Positions 22,301 through 34,712 of a stretch of DNA of 64,000 nt are shown here, one piece after another. Where the stretch lies: positions 744,001 through 808,000 of the forward strand of contig JAMWFC010000009.1 in NCBI GenBank assembly GCA_027475525.1, read 5' to 3'. A model generated the notes under the pieces. That model was not told where the DNA came from and ran no database searches. It was given only the letters and a program-made list of their open reading frames with translations. Numbering within the stretch: the first letter of the stretch is position 1; each line of letters opens with the position of its first letter. The DNA is from Macrolepiota albuminosa. Taxonomy: Eukaryota; Basidiomycota; Agaricomycetes; Agaricales; Agaricaceae. A program made the translations under genes and the position numbers.

Positions 22301-24440
22301 AACTATTCTTGATTAAGGCCATTTTCAGATCTTGTAAAAGACTTTTTATAAGCTCCTTTCAGCTTGGATCATCAATCACGAATAGTGGAGCTAAAAAAGT
22401 TTAATAAACTTGCGAGAAGTCCAGCTACTGAACACACTATTGATGATTGAGTTAAGCACTGCCACCATTTCTGACCTACTTCATGAGGCAGACAATGCTA
22501 TATATGACTATAAAATGTCTGTTACCAGAATATCAGAAGTAGTAATTAAGGCTATGCTGTCTGTGATTATGGATGAGCAATCACTAGGATATAAGTAGAG
22601 TGGATATTAATATTGAGTTCCTGTCTGAGCATCAGGATTAGAAAAACTGTTCTGTTGGATGTAACAGGGTCAAGAGGCATCTCTTGAGGATGAAAATGTT
22701 TAGACAATAGCATTGTTTTTAAAAATAGCAAACTTAATAGTTCTATTAAATATTAGACAGTAGACATGCAGCACTACCCAACTATTTTCTTACGTCTTGA
22801 TAATCTACATTGTGTGCTGAATTGAACATATAGTTAGATTCAATCTTTCTTGCAGCTTGCAGTGACATACTATCTTCTACTTCTCTCCATTGTTTAATTT
22901 GGCTACAAACCTCAACAGTTGCAGCTAAAGCTGCTTGTTTTACCATCAGATGCTTTGTGATAAGTGTTAATCTGATAATGAATTATTTTAAAGTGAACAT
23001 CGCATGTTTCAATGCTAAAAATGCTGTCAAATTTTGATCAGACAGAAGGAAAAGTCAACATGCATCTGAAGTTAAAGAGTCAATATAATGATGCAAAAAA
23101 TAACCAATGAATACAAACAATTGGTCTCTGAGGCAACAGGCCTATACTGAACAGGCATAGCAGAGTAAAGTTGAGTGACAAATATTGTATGCAAATAGAA
23201 AGGTCAATACCAGAGTCTAACAGCCCTAAGAATCCTGGCAAACTGATTCAATTGACCTAGAAGCATCCTTGAAGGTGTTTTGACCAAAAAAGTTTAAAAG
23301 CAGAATGCAGCATGTCAAGCTAGTGACATGTGCCTTCTCAGAGTTTCTCAATGTCTTCATAGATGCAAATAATATTGTCAAAATAGTTTTCAGATATTCA
23401 AGCTTTGATTTGTTCTTTAAGACTGCACACCATGTTTTTTGTCACAATAGTGACAGCTTTCATTGCTTGTTTAAATTTGAGATCTCTAAAAAACAGAATT
23501 CTGCAGATATGACCTTAAACTAGCCTCTTCTATCAAGTCCCAGTTTTTGATGGCGTATCTGTAAAGAATCAGTAGCAAATGCACAGTAGAGGGCAATGGA
23601 CATACCTGATGCTTGAGACAAGTAAAAATGTAGTCACAGTGGTCATGCTGCATTGTGGATGCCAGAGTTCTTCAATAAAGTTGAAAGGAGTGTCAAACAG
23701 GCTGAGGCGGCTGTAAGAGAGAGTTCAGAGATTGTAAGAATCATAGTTGACTTAATGAGACATTAGTAAAATGCAAAGAAAAATCAATTGAGTGGCTTAT
23801 TCAGATAAATTGACAAAAGAATGCATAAGATTCTTGTATGAAGCTAGTAATGCTGGTAGCTGCAGCACAAGAGAGTGCAAAGATAGTTTAGAAACTTAGG
23901 ATTTTATCAACATTGAATATGTCTTGGCATGGCAGCAGCAGGAGCAACCTGAGTTTGGGTCATGCCAATTGAAAATGCCAGATATTTGGATGTGCAAGTT
24001 CAAGTTTAACTGCAGAAAAAAAGATGAAAAAAAAAATTAGTGCAGGTACAAAATGCATAAAAAAAAGTGCTTGCCATTGGAGCAGAAAGAAAAACAATAA
24101 ACAAGATAATGCTGCAGATGCAGCACTTATAGGGCAAAAGCCAGCAAAAGCTCTGAGCTAAGCAATCTTTGCAGATGCAGGCAGGCACCTTCGGCACTGC
24201 TACAAATTTAAACAAATTTAAATCATCAGAATAATACCTAAGATCTGACATAGTCAAGACATGGTTGCCATACTGAGAGATATAGAAGACTTGCAAAGCT
24301 GCAAGCATTTTTGAAGAGTGCAGCACATGAAAAGAGGCAGTAGCCAGATAGCAGCCAGTCAATAAGAGCTGTTTGATGTTTGCAACTGTTTTTTTTTCAT
24401 TGCCATGTCTGCTGCCAACAATTGCTCTGCCTTTCTGACA
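22301..24440. other. Exon-like fragments, no assigned gene
   Basis: Short open protein-like stretches on the minus strand are visible (about 22,960-22,785 with VEVCSQIKQWREVED; about 24,330-24,160 with YISQYGNHVLTMSDLRYY) with stops between them. They may be parts of decayed spliced genes, but no family is recognised and no continuous frame exists. Confidence 0.3.
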
Positions 24441-24449
24441 TGGCTCTTA

Positions 24450-25820
24450 AAGGATGCTCATACTTTATAGTTATTTTCAATAGGCTAAAAAAAACTTGCA
24501 GCCTATATTCTCCATCATCTGAAATTTGGCACAGTATCTGAAGACCAACTCTTTCAAAAGATTCTGTTTTGGAATGCAGATTTTGCCAACATAAATGCTA
24601 TTGCAAAGGCTGTAGTAGCTTGGAGAGAGAGTCAAGTGCATAATAAGCGCTCAGCTAAACTTCAATTTATTTGCCAAGCTTAGCTGAATTTCTTATTTGA
24701 TCAGTGAAATAATCTGCTTGCTGCACTTCCTATCTACTATATCTAAATTCTAGCTGTCTCTTACTCTCCATACAAGTTTATCATGGCAAAGACTTTAAAT
24801 ATTCAATTTAAGTGGTTTGACTACTTTGCAATTGGCAAGCAGGCTGATAGCCGCTTGAAGAGACTTTTAGTTTACGATGTTGATTTAACAAAAATCACTT
24901 TGGACATTGCATTTGAAAAGAGTATTGTGCTTCAGAATGAAGAAGATAAACTTGTTGGCTTTGTATTGCAGAATTTTTGTTTAAATGAAGAGGCAACAAT
25001 ATGAGCAAGTACAGCAGCAGCTCACCAAGTCTCAATTTGCTGCAACATTAAGGTAAGTTAAATTTGCTGAAGTTAAAAGCTATTTATATGCTAATTAACA
25101 AAACAATATTAGAAAAAAGATACAGAAAAATTAATTCAAATAAGATATTTAGTAGGATAAAGAAGTTCTTGCCAATTTCATTGAATCTACAACATTACCA
25201 GATCTCGACTTTTAAAAGGCGATGCAATTTAATCCAACAAAGAGGCTAGTTTATTTTTTGCTCTTGTTTGGCAACTTATATACAGCTAGCTTCTTTCTGA
25301 AATAATCTTAGATTTTGACTCTTTTGTATCTGAAGTAAATTTGTGGTGCATAAATGCAGATAAAGAGTTATCTAAGCTGCTATTTTGCGAGTCAGATTTA
25401 GGCAGCTAGCATAGAGCAAAATTCAAAGATTCCAAAAAGAAAGTGGAACATATTCAATAACTATTGGAGACAATCAGTTTGATTTTCATTACGTTGATCT
25501 TGCTCCTCCAGCAGGAGTAATTGGGCAAAACTATTCATAGTAAGATTTGATTGATCATGTAATCTTTATTATGCATACTAAAAATTTGCAATGCTATTCA
25601 TTATAAATCATAAACTCATAAATTTGCAATATTATGGACTACTGAGCACTCAGCTGGTTTTAATAGAGGATATTTTTATTTGGCAAAATACAGTGTGCAG
25701 ATTCAGCAATGCTCAAACATACTTATAATATGGCAATCTGATAAAGATCATAGTATAAGCTTGTCTAATGGTGATCTTTATAATGCAATTCCTGCATTTT
25801 GCCAGTGAGAGTTAGCTTTT
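24450..25820 (+). pseudogene. Uncharacterised gene remnant, tentatively 2OG-oxygenase-like
   Basis: Successive plus-strand segments read like one protein: FGTVSEDQLFQKILFW, then 24,783-25,004 (DLTKITLDIAFEKSIVL, DKLVGFVLQNFCLNEE), then LNLQHYQISTFKRR, VNLWCINADKELSKLL, DNQFDFHYVDLAPPAGVIG, and finally WTTEHSAGFNRGYFYLAKY with NILIIWQSDKDHSISL. Stops and frame changes separate them, and an intron-like gap follows about 25,050. The last two pieces (Gly-x-Phe...Tyr...Asn-x-Leu-Ile-x-Trp...His-x-x-Ser-Leu) recall the double-stranded beta-helix of Tet/JBP-like 2-oxoglutarate oxygenases that are multiplied in Agaricomycetes, but the HxD metal motif is not seen, so this is only a suggestion. Confidence 0.35.
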
Positions 25821-26954
25821 ATAACATCAAGCAAGTATTATTTCTTAAACTAAAGCTTTAGCAGAATTCAATATTAAATCTGATAATGAAAATAATATAT
25901 AAAACTTAGCATATAGTATAATATACAGTAGTCTAATATTAAATTGCTTAAAAATTTTACTGATATTGTTATTAAAAACAAGTATGAAAAATACTTAAAA
26001 TTTACCATATAATATAATAAATAAATTTTTACTATTAAAAGTGTGGAAAGTGTCAGATAAACATTTTTGAGAAATTTCTTTATTGGAAGCTTCATTATAA
26101 TCCCAAGCTGAATTTTCATCAAATAACTGCGCAGTAAAATGGTTATTTCTATAAAATATAATATTTCTTAAACTATATTTTTAAACATTAAATATTCTAC
26201 TTAAATATATATATAAAATAACATGTACAGGAGCTAATTCAATATCAATCTGCAGTATTGAAGATATATATTAAATATCTTCTTTAGGAACAAATAAATA
26301 AAAATTACTATGATTTTTTAAAATTTTGTTCATTAATAATCTAATTTCATAAAATACATGCTTTTTTGCAGCTGCTAAAAATATTTATCTATGTTTGAGC
26401 AGTTGGCTAAGAAAGATTGCCAGCAATAATACTATATGAATTTTATAAAATTGGACCAGCACAATGACCAATATGATAAAGCTTAATTATTTGCAAAGCA
26501 GAAAAATAGCAATATTTACAGTTAATGCAATACATCATTTTTTGAACAACAAATTAAGAAAAAAAAATTACTAATGCAGGATGTACTAATAAGAACTTGG
26601 CCAAAAATAGAAAAATAACTTAGATATATTTCATTTAAATAAGTGCAAAAAAATATTTTGAAAAGAATCTAAATCTGCTTTTGAAAATATATAATTTTGA
26701 AATATATTATTTAAAATTTGAGTTGTTTTATTAAAATAAGACTAAATATTTTAATCAGTAGAATTTAATTGCAGATATATGCAATAAAAACTCATAAATA
26801 TAGAATTATAAGCACAAAACCAATTTTGATTATTTTATTTGCAGTCTTTTAGAAACAATAACTATATTGTTTCAACATTTAATAATGTTTCTTGTTTTTT
26901 TTTTTTTTGAAAAAAAGCAATTTGTATCTATAAAAGAATTTAAAATAAGTGGGT
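25821..26954. other. Very AT-rich stretch, no gene seen
   Basis: Mostly A/T with many short homopolymers; includes a T-run at 26,899-26,908. It lies just downstream of the Helitron helicase C-terminus and may contain the Helitron 3' end, but no CTRR terminus with preceding hairpin could be assigned. Confidence 0.4.
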
Positions 26955-27286
26955 CTATTTAAAGTTTTTTTTCAAAGGTAATATATCAGTTTTTGTAAGA
27001 GAAAGTGACCACTTCCTTTTTAAAGAATTTAATGCAGATGCATTAGAATTATCAGATATTTTAGTAGATTGTAAATTATATTTCAATTTATTTTTAATAT
27101 TATTAAAATAAATATTTTTACCTTTAGAATCTGGAATAGATTTAATGTCACCTTTTATAAAACTATGTTTCATAAGAGTATTATATTCTATAATTTCATA
27201 GCACATATTTTTAAAAAGCAAATCAGAAGAAAGTAGTTTATTTAAATCTTTTAAGCTAACTTTTTATATAATAATAAAACTAAAGT
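26955..27286 (-). pseudogene. Helitron helicase C-terminus
   Basis: After the LTR-like insert is removed the helicase frame runs on from AASRPNT through one stop to VSLKDLNKLL, LLFKNM and EYNTLMKHSF, the usual Helitron helicase tail. The tail after SIPDSKGK is low-complexity and Asn/Lys-rich. Joined with 28,334-29,720 it forms one reading frame. Confidence 0.8.
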
Positions 27287-27290
27287 GCGT

Positions 27291-28333
27291 TGATGACGCC
27301 AACTGTGGTTGGGTGTGCTGGACGTATACGCAGTACAACGCCGTCTCCAGCGCCTGGTGTACGGGTTTGTGAGGAGTCCCGGCAGGGTCCCGGTGTGCTT
27401 GAGCAGAGGTGATGGGGTGATGCGCTAGACGATAGCACCTCGGGTGCTACCTAGCAAGTGGTAAGCGTCGTAGTTTAGGAGAAGTTATAGAGAAATAAAC
27501 AAATAGCGCAGCGTAGCGTGCCCGTAGGTGGCACCGTAAACGACGAAGACGAGATAGACAAAGCTAGCGCCGAACTTGGTGACAAAGTCAGGCAACGCTA
27601 GTGCGATTTGAACGCTAAGTGTAACTGGGTGCTCAAGAGGTTACGATTCGTTGTTATATACATGGCAAGTAGCTAGTTTTTATACTATGCGCTACATTAT
27701 TTCCAAAATAAGTCCATTGATGGCGCTACCAATTAGCGCCTCTCTTTGTGACTGTAGCTAACGGCCACCTGTCAACGGCGACCTGCAGCACATGGGTGAC
27801 GGCGACCAACGGCAACTCGAAAACTACTTAGAAGTGGTACGAGTTTGCTCACTTTTTGATGTAATTTAATTGGCCATGCCATCCCGGGGTATGGTCGGGG
27901 AATCCTCGACAGACGCCGTGAGCGCTAATTCTGGCGCTAAACATTGTACCATCTTTTGATAGATTTAAATGTCGGGTCTGCGTGTATCCTGTCTCGTCGT
28001 CATTGATTCTTTTAGACTTCTGATTGAGGTGCCTCGGTGATTGACAGCGCCAATTGCTAACTCCTTCCAGTACTGATCGGGGTTTGGTCAGAGTCACCTC
28101 CTGCCGTTATGCTAGCGCTATGAGTCCTGAGTCTTCTTGGTCTTCAAAGTAACTGAGTGGAGTGCGCTGAGGGGCTGATACTGGTGATTGAGATGAATGG
28201 ATAAGTCTTGCCATAGAGCGCCCGTGCTAGGGCTGCTCTGTACCCAAGGCTGGTCGCTAGAGCCTTTAGTGTGTCAAGTGTTGGTCGGCCTATAATGTCC
28301 CTTGATGCGCTCAGTCCGAGTAGAAGCCTATCA
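27291..28333 (+). mobile_element. TG...CA LTR-like element, copy 2, complete (1043 bp)
   Basis: It starts TGATGACGCC and ends GCCTATCA, giving a 4-bp inverted repeat TGAT/ATCA, and is flanked by GCGT at 27,287-27,290 and 28,334-28,337. It is far more GC-rich than the Helitron around it. No open frame of note (the longest, 27,849-28,097 minus, has no domain). TG...CA ends with a short target duplication fit a solo LTR of an LTR retrotransposon; a MITE-like DNA element is the alternative. A TATA-like TTATATAC lies near 27,655 and AATAAA near 27,494. No internal retrotransposon sequence of this family occurs in the window. Confidence 0.8.
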
Positions 28334-29720
28334 GCGTATTTGGTCTAGAGGCTGCTACATATGCTTTAAATCCTTTTTTATAAAGCTAAGCAATAATGCA
28401 TGGAAGTGTTTTTCTTTGAGCAGCATAATCAGTAATAGCAAATGCAGATTGAAATCCAGATTAATGGTGAATAATGTGCATTACTTGATTAGATTCCTTT
28501 ATATAATATGTAAATTTTCATGAAAAAAAATTAATAGGAAAATGTTTATTAAGTAAATCAGTTAAAAATCTTTTACTAGTTGAAAATTCAATAATAGCAC
28601 CTGTAAAATATATGTATCCAGCTGAATATTGTTTTGTTGTAAATTTTCTTAAAATACCTTGAGCATTATTAGTAATACCTAATTCAGTAAAAATATTTTT
28701 AGAGCACAAAATAATTGGCATGCCAATATAAATAGGAATAAAACTAGGTAAAGCACCTTCACTAGAAAATTTTGAAACATCCAATTTCAAAAGTGTAGAT
28801 CTAATAGGCTCAGAAACTGTAGCTTTTTTTTTATAAGATCATGAGAAGCATATATAACCAAATTAAATGTATTCATGCAATTAACTTTTGCTTTTTGTAA
28901 ATTAATAGCATGAAGAAGATTGTTAGTTGATATAATAGCTGTAGCATTAATATATTCTAAAGAATTTATATTAATATTATTATACAATTTAATTAATCGA
29001 CTATTAAATAAATTAACATCTGAGATAGTGCATTCTCTTTTCTACAACTGCAAAACAGCAGCACCATATTCAGAATCATGTTTCATTCTTTACTGCTTTT
29101 TAAAATTAACAACTTCATTAATAGATTTCTAAGCCAATCTGCCAAGTCTTTGCTTTAAAGCAAATTCAGTTATTTTTAAAGAATTTCTTATAGGTTAATA
29201 CAAGGAAGATCCTGCTACAGGAGGATATTGAAAAAAATCACCAAAAAAATAATTATTATACCTTCAAAAAATTCATTATTATTTTTTGCATATTAGAGAG
29301 CATGATCAACATCATATAATAATTGAGCACTTAATAAAGAAACTTTATTAATTAAAAGCATAATAATATCTTTAAATTTTTCTTGCAAGTTGTTTCTTTC
29401 TGTAATAGTAATTAAAATTGAACAATCTTCTTCAGATTCTCCAGGAGCTCAATTATCTTTTCCTTTATGTTTTTTATGAACTTTTATTAATAAGCCTTTA
29501 TGAATTGTCATGCCATCTATAAGAGTAGCTGCAAAATCACTAGGTGCTAAAAATCTAATTTTATGTTTATATTCATAGGCTTCTATTACACACTGAACAG
29601 ATTTTACTACATGAGTTTTTCCAGTACCACTAAAACCTGATAATAAAAGTTGAAGATATAGTTAAAAATTAAATAAATCAATTTTATTTATTCTGATTAA
29701 TTTATCATCAATATATTTAA
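28334..29720 (-). pseudogene. Helitron PIF1-type helicase, main part
   Basis: Walker A is clear at about 29,640-29,600 (FSGTGKTHVVKS), followed by RFLAPSDFAATLIDGMTIH, and further on PIYIGMPIILCSKNI with TELGITNNAQGIL (28,790-28,640), FTDYAAQ-like and GFKAYVAASRPN near the insert. These are hallmark segments of the Helitron SF1B helicase. Several stops break the frame (for example after NFFS). The helicase would unwind the donor strand during rolling-circle transposition. Confidence 0.85.
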
Positions 29721-31029
29721 AAAATGCATTTGATATAATTTTAAAAGCAATAATTTGCTTTTTATTTAAAGTTTCTTCTAATATAATTTTTTGCAGCAAT
29801 TCAGATCGAGATTTAGAATTATAACAATTAATAGAAAATGCATTTTCAGTAGAAGGAATATTATTATAATTAGTAACTATATTCTTTTTATATTTGTATA
29901 TATTTCAGTATTAAGAATTGAAGTAGAATTTAACAAAGAATTATTGCAATCTGAAGAATTTTAGTGCATAGATTTTAAAAAATTTTCTTAATGTTTAACT
30001 TTTTGTTTCCACTTTTTTAAATTAGAAAAAGTAATATCAGGTAAAAAATTATTTGATGGTATAAATAATGTATTAGTATTATAAGTAAACCGATTAGAAG
30101 ATTGTAATTGCAATAAATCTGAATATATTTTAAAATCTGCCTGAGCAGAATTTATATTATTATTATTTAAATTTGAAATTTTATTATCAAAAGCAGCAAG
30201 CCAAGTTAAAGTTTGAGATTCTTTTAATGAAGAGCTTTCCAATTTTTTATAATAGATATACTTTAAAATGAAAAAGTAAAGTCATTCCATGTTTTTTCAA
30301 TAGATTAATGCTTTGAAATAAAAGGTATATTAAAACAAAAAGGCTTGAAATGAGCTAAAGCAAATAACTGAAAATCAGAAGATGAAAAGCACAGAATAGA
30401 AATACCACAAATTCATAAAATAATTAATTTATTAGTATCATCTTGGTTAAAATTAGTATGTTCAATTAATTGATGAGTATTGCATAAAAGATGAGGATTT
30501 TCAAGTTTTCAGCACTTGGATGTACCAAGACAAGCTTTATTCTGATTGTTGTATGTAATATTAGATATAAGTTCAAGTTTAAATCACAATACAAAATTAT
30601 AAAAGCAAATATTAAATAAATTAAAATCTCAATAAATATAATAATCTATTTGAGTACTTGAAAAAAGCTTGCCTTTTGAATCTACAGAAATTTTAAGAGA
30701 AACAGGTTTAATATCATCATTTTCATCAATATTAGTAAAAAAAAATTAGTGCATATATTAGAATAATTTGAATTTAACATATTAGATTTAATCTAATGCA
30801 TAAGTAAATTTGATAATATAGAAACTGTTTTATAAGAAAAAAAACTATCTGTGTAGCCTTGAATATACTATGCAACTTGTTGAGCATGATCTGTTGCTGC
30901 TTAGTTAATTGAGATAAACATTTATGAAGCAATGTTTTAACATTAATTTAAGAGGAATTTTCTTTTAAAAAATCAGAAGATTATAAAACAGCTTTAGCAA
31001 AAAAGTGATAATATTTGATATGTTTTTAA

Positions 31030-31600
31030 ATCTGATTTAGTAATATAATACATTGCAGCTTTAGCAGCTTTTCCTGAAAAAATACATTTTAAATTATGAT
31101 TATGACAGCAATATACTAAAATAATTGAATTAAAATAATTAATAGTAGCATCTTTATAAAGAACATATATAGAATTTGTATCAGGATCAAATTTAAATTG
31201 AAGAACAAGTTCATAAAGAAATTTAAAGTAATATTGATTATCATTACTATACTTATAACAAACAGCTCAGTAATTGTGGTGCTGAAGAGCTTCACCACAT
31301 TTTTTAATCTTAGAATTTATAAGTATTTTCCAACTTTGAATTTCAGAATAAGATCAGTTAGATTTAGAAGGAACTCAAGGAGGTCATTCAATTCAAGGTT
31401 CATAATTTAAATCAATAGTGCATTCAATATCAGATAAATAATAATGAATAATACTTTCAAGAAAAGTTTTTCATCATATTCAGAATCTGCTTTTAATTGA
31501 GCATAAAGATCAGAAGGATTAGGAACATCTAATAATCAAATCAAAAAATGAGCATGTCATTGTTCTTGCTCAGTTAATTTATTTAAACCATAAAATGCAA
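31030..31600 (-). pseudogene. Helitron Rep (HUH endonuclease) domain
   Basis: The HUH motif appears as EQEQ-stop-HAHFLI at about 31,560, where the stop TGA sits at the usual Trp position. About 500 bp on, AAKAAMYYITK at about 31,050 supplies the Tyr pair that would nick and hold the DNA strand. The intervening sequence (NPSDLYAQLKADSEYDEK, DIECTIDLNYEP) fits the family spacing. The domain is not translatable as one frame. Confidence 0.75.
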
Positions 31601-31634
31601 ATAAATGATCTAAAATTCCACTATTAAGCAAAGA

Positions 31635-32400
31635 TTAGTTTTTACTAAAGTTCCAACCAAATAAATGCTCAAACATGTAGTGAATTGTAAAATAAAAAAA
31701 ATCAGCAGCAGCAACAGAATCTTTTGCTAATTTTAAAGCTCTTTTAGTACTATTAATTATAATAGGAAAACAATCATCAAGATTTATTGAAGTGTCACCA
31801 TACATAATATGAAATATTGGACTATGAATAGCATTAGGATTAGCTGTAAAATCAAGTACTGGCATTCTAAAATAAGCAGAATAATTATAAATTTCATTTC
31901 TACATCGCATTTTAGAATTTTGTAAACCAGGAATATAAGCTGCTATAGTATTAACTTAAATCAAATACTTGTTTTTCTTTATTAGAAAATGATTGAGCAT
32001 TACCTTTTTTTTCTATTAATTTAGCAGCAAATAAAAAAACATCAGAAGAAATAGATACAAATTTATCAGCAACAAATTGAAATTTTAAACTTTTAACTGT
32101 AAAAAAAGTAAATAAATGACTACTGTGCTGCTGCTTTATATTTAAAGCTATAAAAATAAAAGAATAATGATAATAAAATTCTCTATCTACATAATCAAAT
32201 AAATAATTCAAATGACTATCAAAATTAAGTTTAGTAGGTTGTTTTGAATCTTCAAATTTACTACTACTATAAGGATATAAAGATAGAAACATACCAGGAA
32301 ATAAATTAGGATTACTATATTTATTAATTGCTGTACTTCCTTTATAAATTAATAAATCTGGATACTTATTATTTTTTTCAACTAATGAGCACAAAGCAAA
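31635..32400 (-). pseudogene. Helitron-like N-terminal domain
   Basis: Two consecutive open segments (32,394-31,951 and 31,910-31,635) give NPNLFPGMFLSLYP, PTKLNFDSHLNYLFD, YHYSFIFIALNI, then MPVLDFTANPNAIHSPIFH, MYGDTSINLDDCFPII and AAADFFYFTIHYMFEHLFGW. The order and wording match the Helitron-like N domain. A frame change with a stop lies at about 31,940. Confidence 0.9.
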
Positions 32401-32899
32401 AGCTGTAAGTATGTGACCTTAAATTTTAACATATTCAGGATCAGATACTCCCATGTGCTCTAAAAAATTGTAGGATTTTCTAAATTATTACTTTGTATTT
32501 TTAAAACAGAATGATTTAAAAATCTAGCAGTTTCTATATTAAAAGATTTTTTTACTGAAAGTTCAGTATCATAAATAATTTGATCATGAATATTAGAAAG
32601 AGCGTCATCATCAGGATAAAGATTTAATGCATATTGATTAAGTTCAATATTAGCATATAAAGGATTTTGAGCATTATATTTTAACTAAAATAAAAAATAT
32701 ATTTTTTAAACAATTAGATTTATACTGTCCATGACTAATAAATACAATAGAAAGTATGCCAGAAATATAATCAGGTGTATGATATGAGGTAAAGCAGAAG
32801 CAGTAAAAACAATGTTCATATTATGAGCACATGTATTATCATAAAATACTTTAAGTAGTTTAGAATTAGAATATTAATGAAGACACGTAATATAAGCAG

Positions 32900-33160
32900 A
32901 ATTAAAATAATTAGCACAAGCCATTTGTTCTATCTATGTTAAATTAGAAAATTCTTCTGGAAGTTTACCTCTATAAAGATTATTAGCTAAAAAGAATTTA
33001 GGTATGCATTGCTTATTTAAATCTATATTACAATTATGACAAATATAAATTGTTATAAAAGAATTTTGTAAAATGCCTCGCATGTCTAACATTAAGCTAG
33101 CAAAATAAGTAAAAAGAGTAGAAAAGTCATTATAAAAGTGCAAATCAAATATTTTTAAAA
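32900..33160 (-). pseudogene. Helitron N-terminal DUF6570-like segment
   Basis: The segment reads ICHNCNIDLNKQCIPKFFLA followed by NNLYRGKLPEEFSNLT, the CxxC...Leu-Ala-Asn-x-Leu...Gly-x-x-Pro-x-x-Leu pattern of the DUF6570 domain found upstream of Helitron replicases. More N-terminal coding-like pieces (33,596-33,267 and 34,267-33,917) have no recognisable domain but lie in line with it. Confidence 0.7.
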
Positions 33161-34483
33161 TATCAAGATTTAATTGTTTAACATCTTGAAAATAAGTGAT
33201 AGAAAATGATTTAATAAATAAGAAAAATTATTGACAAGTACAAACTGCACAAATTTTAGAAGGAATTCAAGTAGAAGCTTCGTAATAATTATTATTAGGC
33301 ATAGATGGCCATTCACTTATAATTTTATTACAATGATCAATATTTAATTTTGCTTTTGCAATTTTATTTGAAGATCGAATAGATTTAAAGCAATTATTGT
33401 AAAAAACAGTAAGGATAAATAACAAATAAGAATTATATTCTTGCTCTAAAAATAAATAAACAGATTCATTAAAAGATGAAGAAAAAACAATTTGCTTATA
33501 ATTATAACATAAAATATATGAATGAATTTGAGTCAAAGTACAAGACATAAGTGAAATACATTGCATATGAAAACTAGTAATAATAGCTTTAACCATATTT
33601 AAATAAGTATAATCAAATTTAGGATGATTAGAAGAATGTAATTATAAAAATAAAATATGAAGATTTTTTTTAGAAATTTGTTTAGAGATTATAATATTAG
33701 GATTAATAGTAGATAGATTTAATAAATCATATAAAAATATAGTATAATTTTTTTAATTGATAAATTTAAAAAAGAATTATCAGGAATAATAAAATATTTA
33801 GTAGCAGCTTCACTAAAAGTTTGAATCATTAATTGATAATAAAGAGTATGCAAGGATTCATTAAAAATAGTAATATTTAAAGCAGCAGCAAGTTGCTTAT
33901 TATTGAAAGTTAACCATTAATATCTGAATTTTATAAAATACTCAAAAATAAGATCAATATAAGCAGTTTTAATTTGCAATTTTAAATGCTTAAAATGCTT
34001 AAAATGCACAAAAATATTTCTAAGTATTATTGAATGATGAGCATGTAAAGCAGACAAATCAGAATTTATAAATGCAGTAGTATAATAACAAAAATAAAAA
34101 TATAGTGATGAAATATCTAAACAATCTAAAGTAATAGATGTTCGCAAAGTAATATGGCATATATAAAATTTATTATTTAAAAAATAAATAAGAAATTTAG
34201 ATAAAGACATAGTATGTTGAAATATAATAAGAAGCCAATTGATAATTGATTGAGATGATTGAAACATATAAGAATATAATTCAGAATAATAAAGAGAATT
34301 ATAATATATAGAATAATCATTTATATTATGTTCAATATTGGATGGAGGACAAGCATCTTTATTTAAAATGCAAGGAGCAATGCATGCTAATTTAATAAAA
34401 GGAAATATAGAAAATTATTATTTATTGTAGAAGCAGAAAGTTTATTTGTAGCAAAAGCAAGTAGTTTTTTTTGTTGTAAAGGC

Positions 34484-34555
34484 AGAAAGTTTTTTTGTTG
34501 TAGAGACAGAAAGTTTATTTGTTGCAGAGACAGAAAATTTATTTGTTGCAGCAGT
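34484..34555. repeat. 24-bp minisatellite, three units
   Basis: AGAAAGTTT.TTTGTTG.AGAGAC-like units begin at 34,484, 34,508 and 34,532, with a degenerate longer unit at 34,435. On the minus strand one frame gives an octapeptide repeat TNKLSVSA. It sits just before the Helitron coding remains. Confidence 0.7.
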
Positions 34556-34712
34556 GTTGATATTGTAATAGAAGTTATAATGCAAGTGGCAATTAAAAAA
34601 AAACATGTTGAATCAAAATTATGCTATAATAAGAGAAAAAAAATAGCATACAGTAAGATGTGCAGATGATTTATAGTAGATTTGTATCTACTTAGAACAA
34701 AAACAATGCTTT

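Larger units (their letters stand above)
26955..34267 (-). mobile_element. Helitron, AT-rich and decayed
   Basis: Minus-strand domains in order: an N-terminal DUF6570-like segment, Helitron-like N domain, HUH replication initiator (Rep) and PIF1-type helicase. This architecture is specific for Helitrons, which move by rolling-circle replication. All parts contain stops and frame changes and the whole stretch is extremely AT-rich. A 1043-bp LTR-like element (27,291-28,333) interrupts the helicase. Terminal TC and CTRR ends were not located, so the coordinates mark only the coding remains. Confidence 0.9.
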
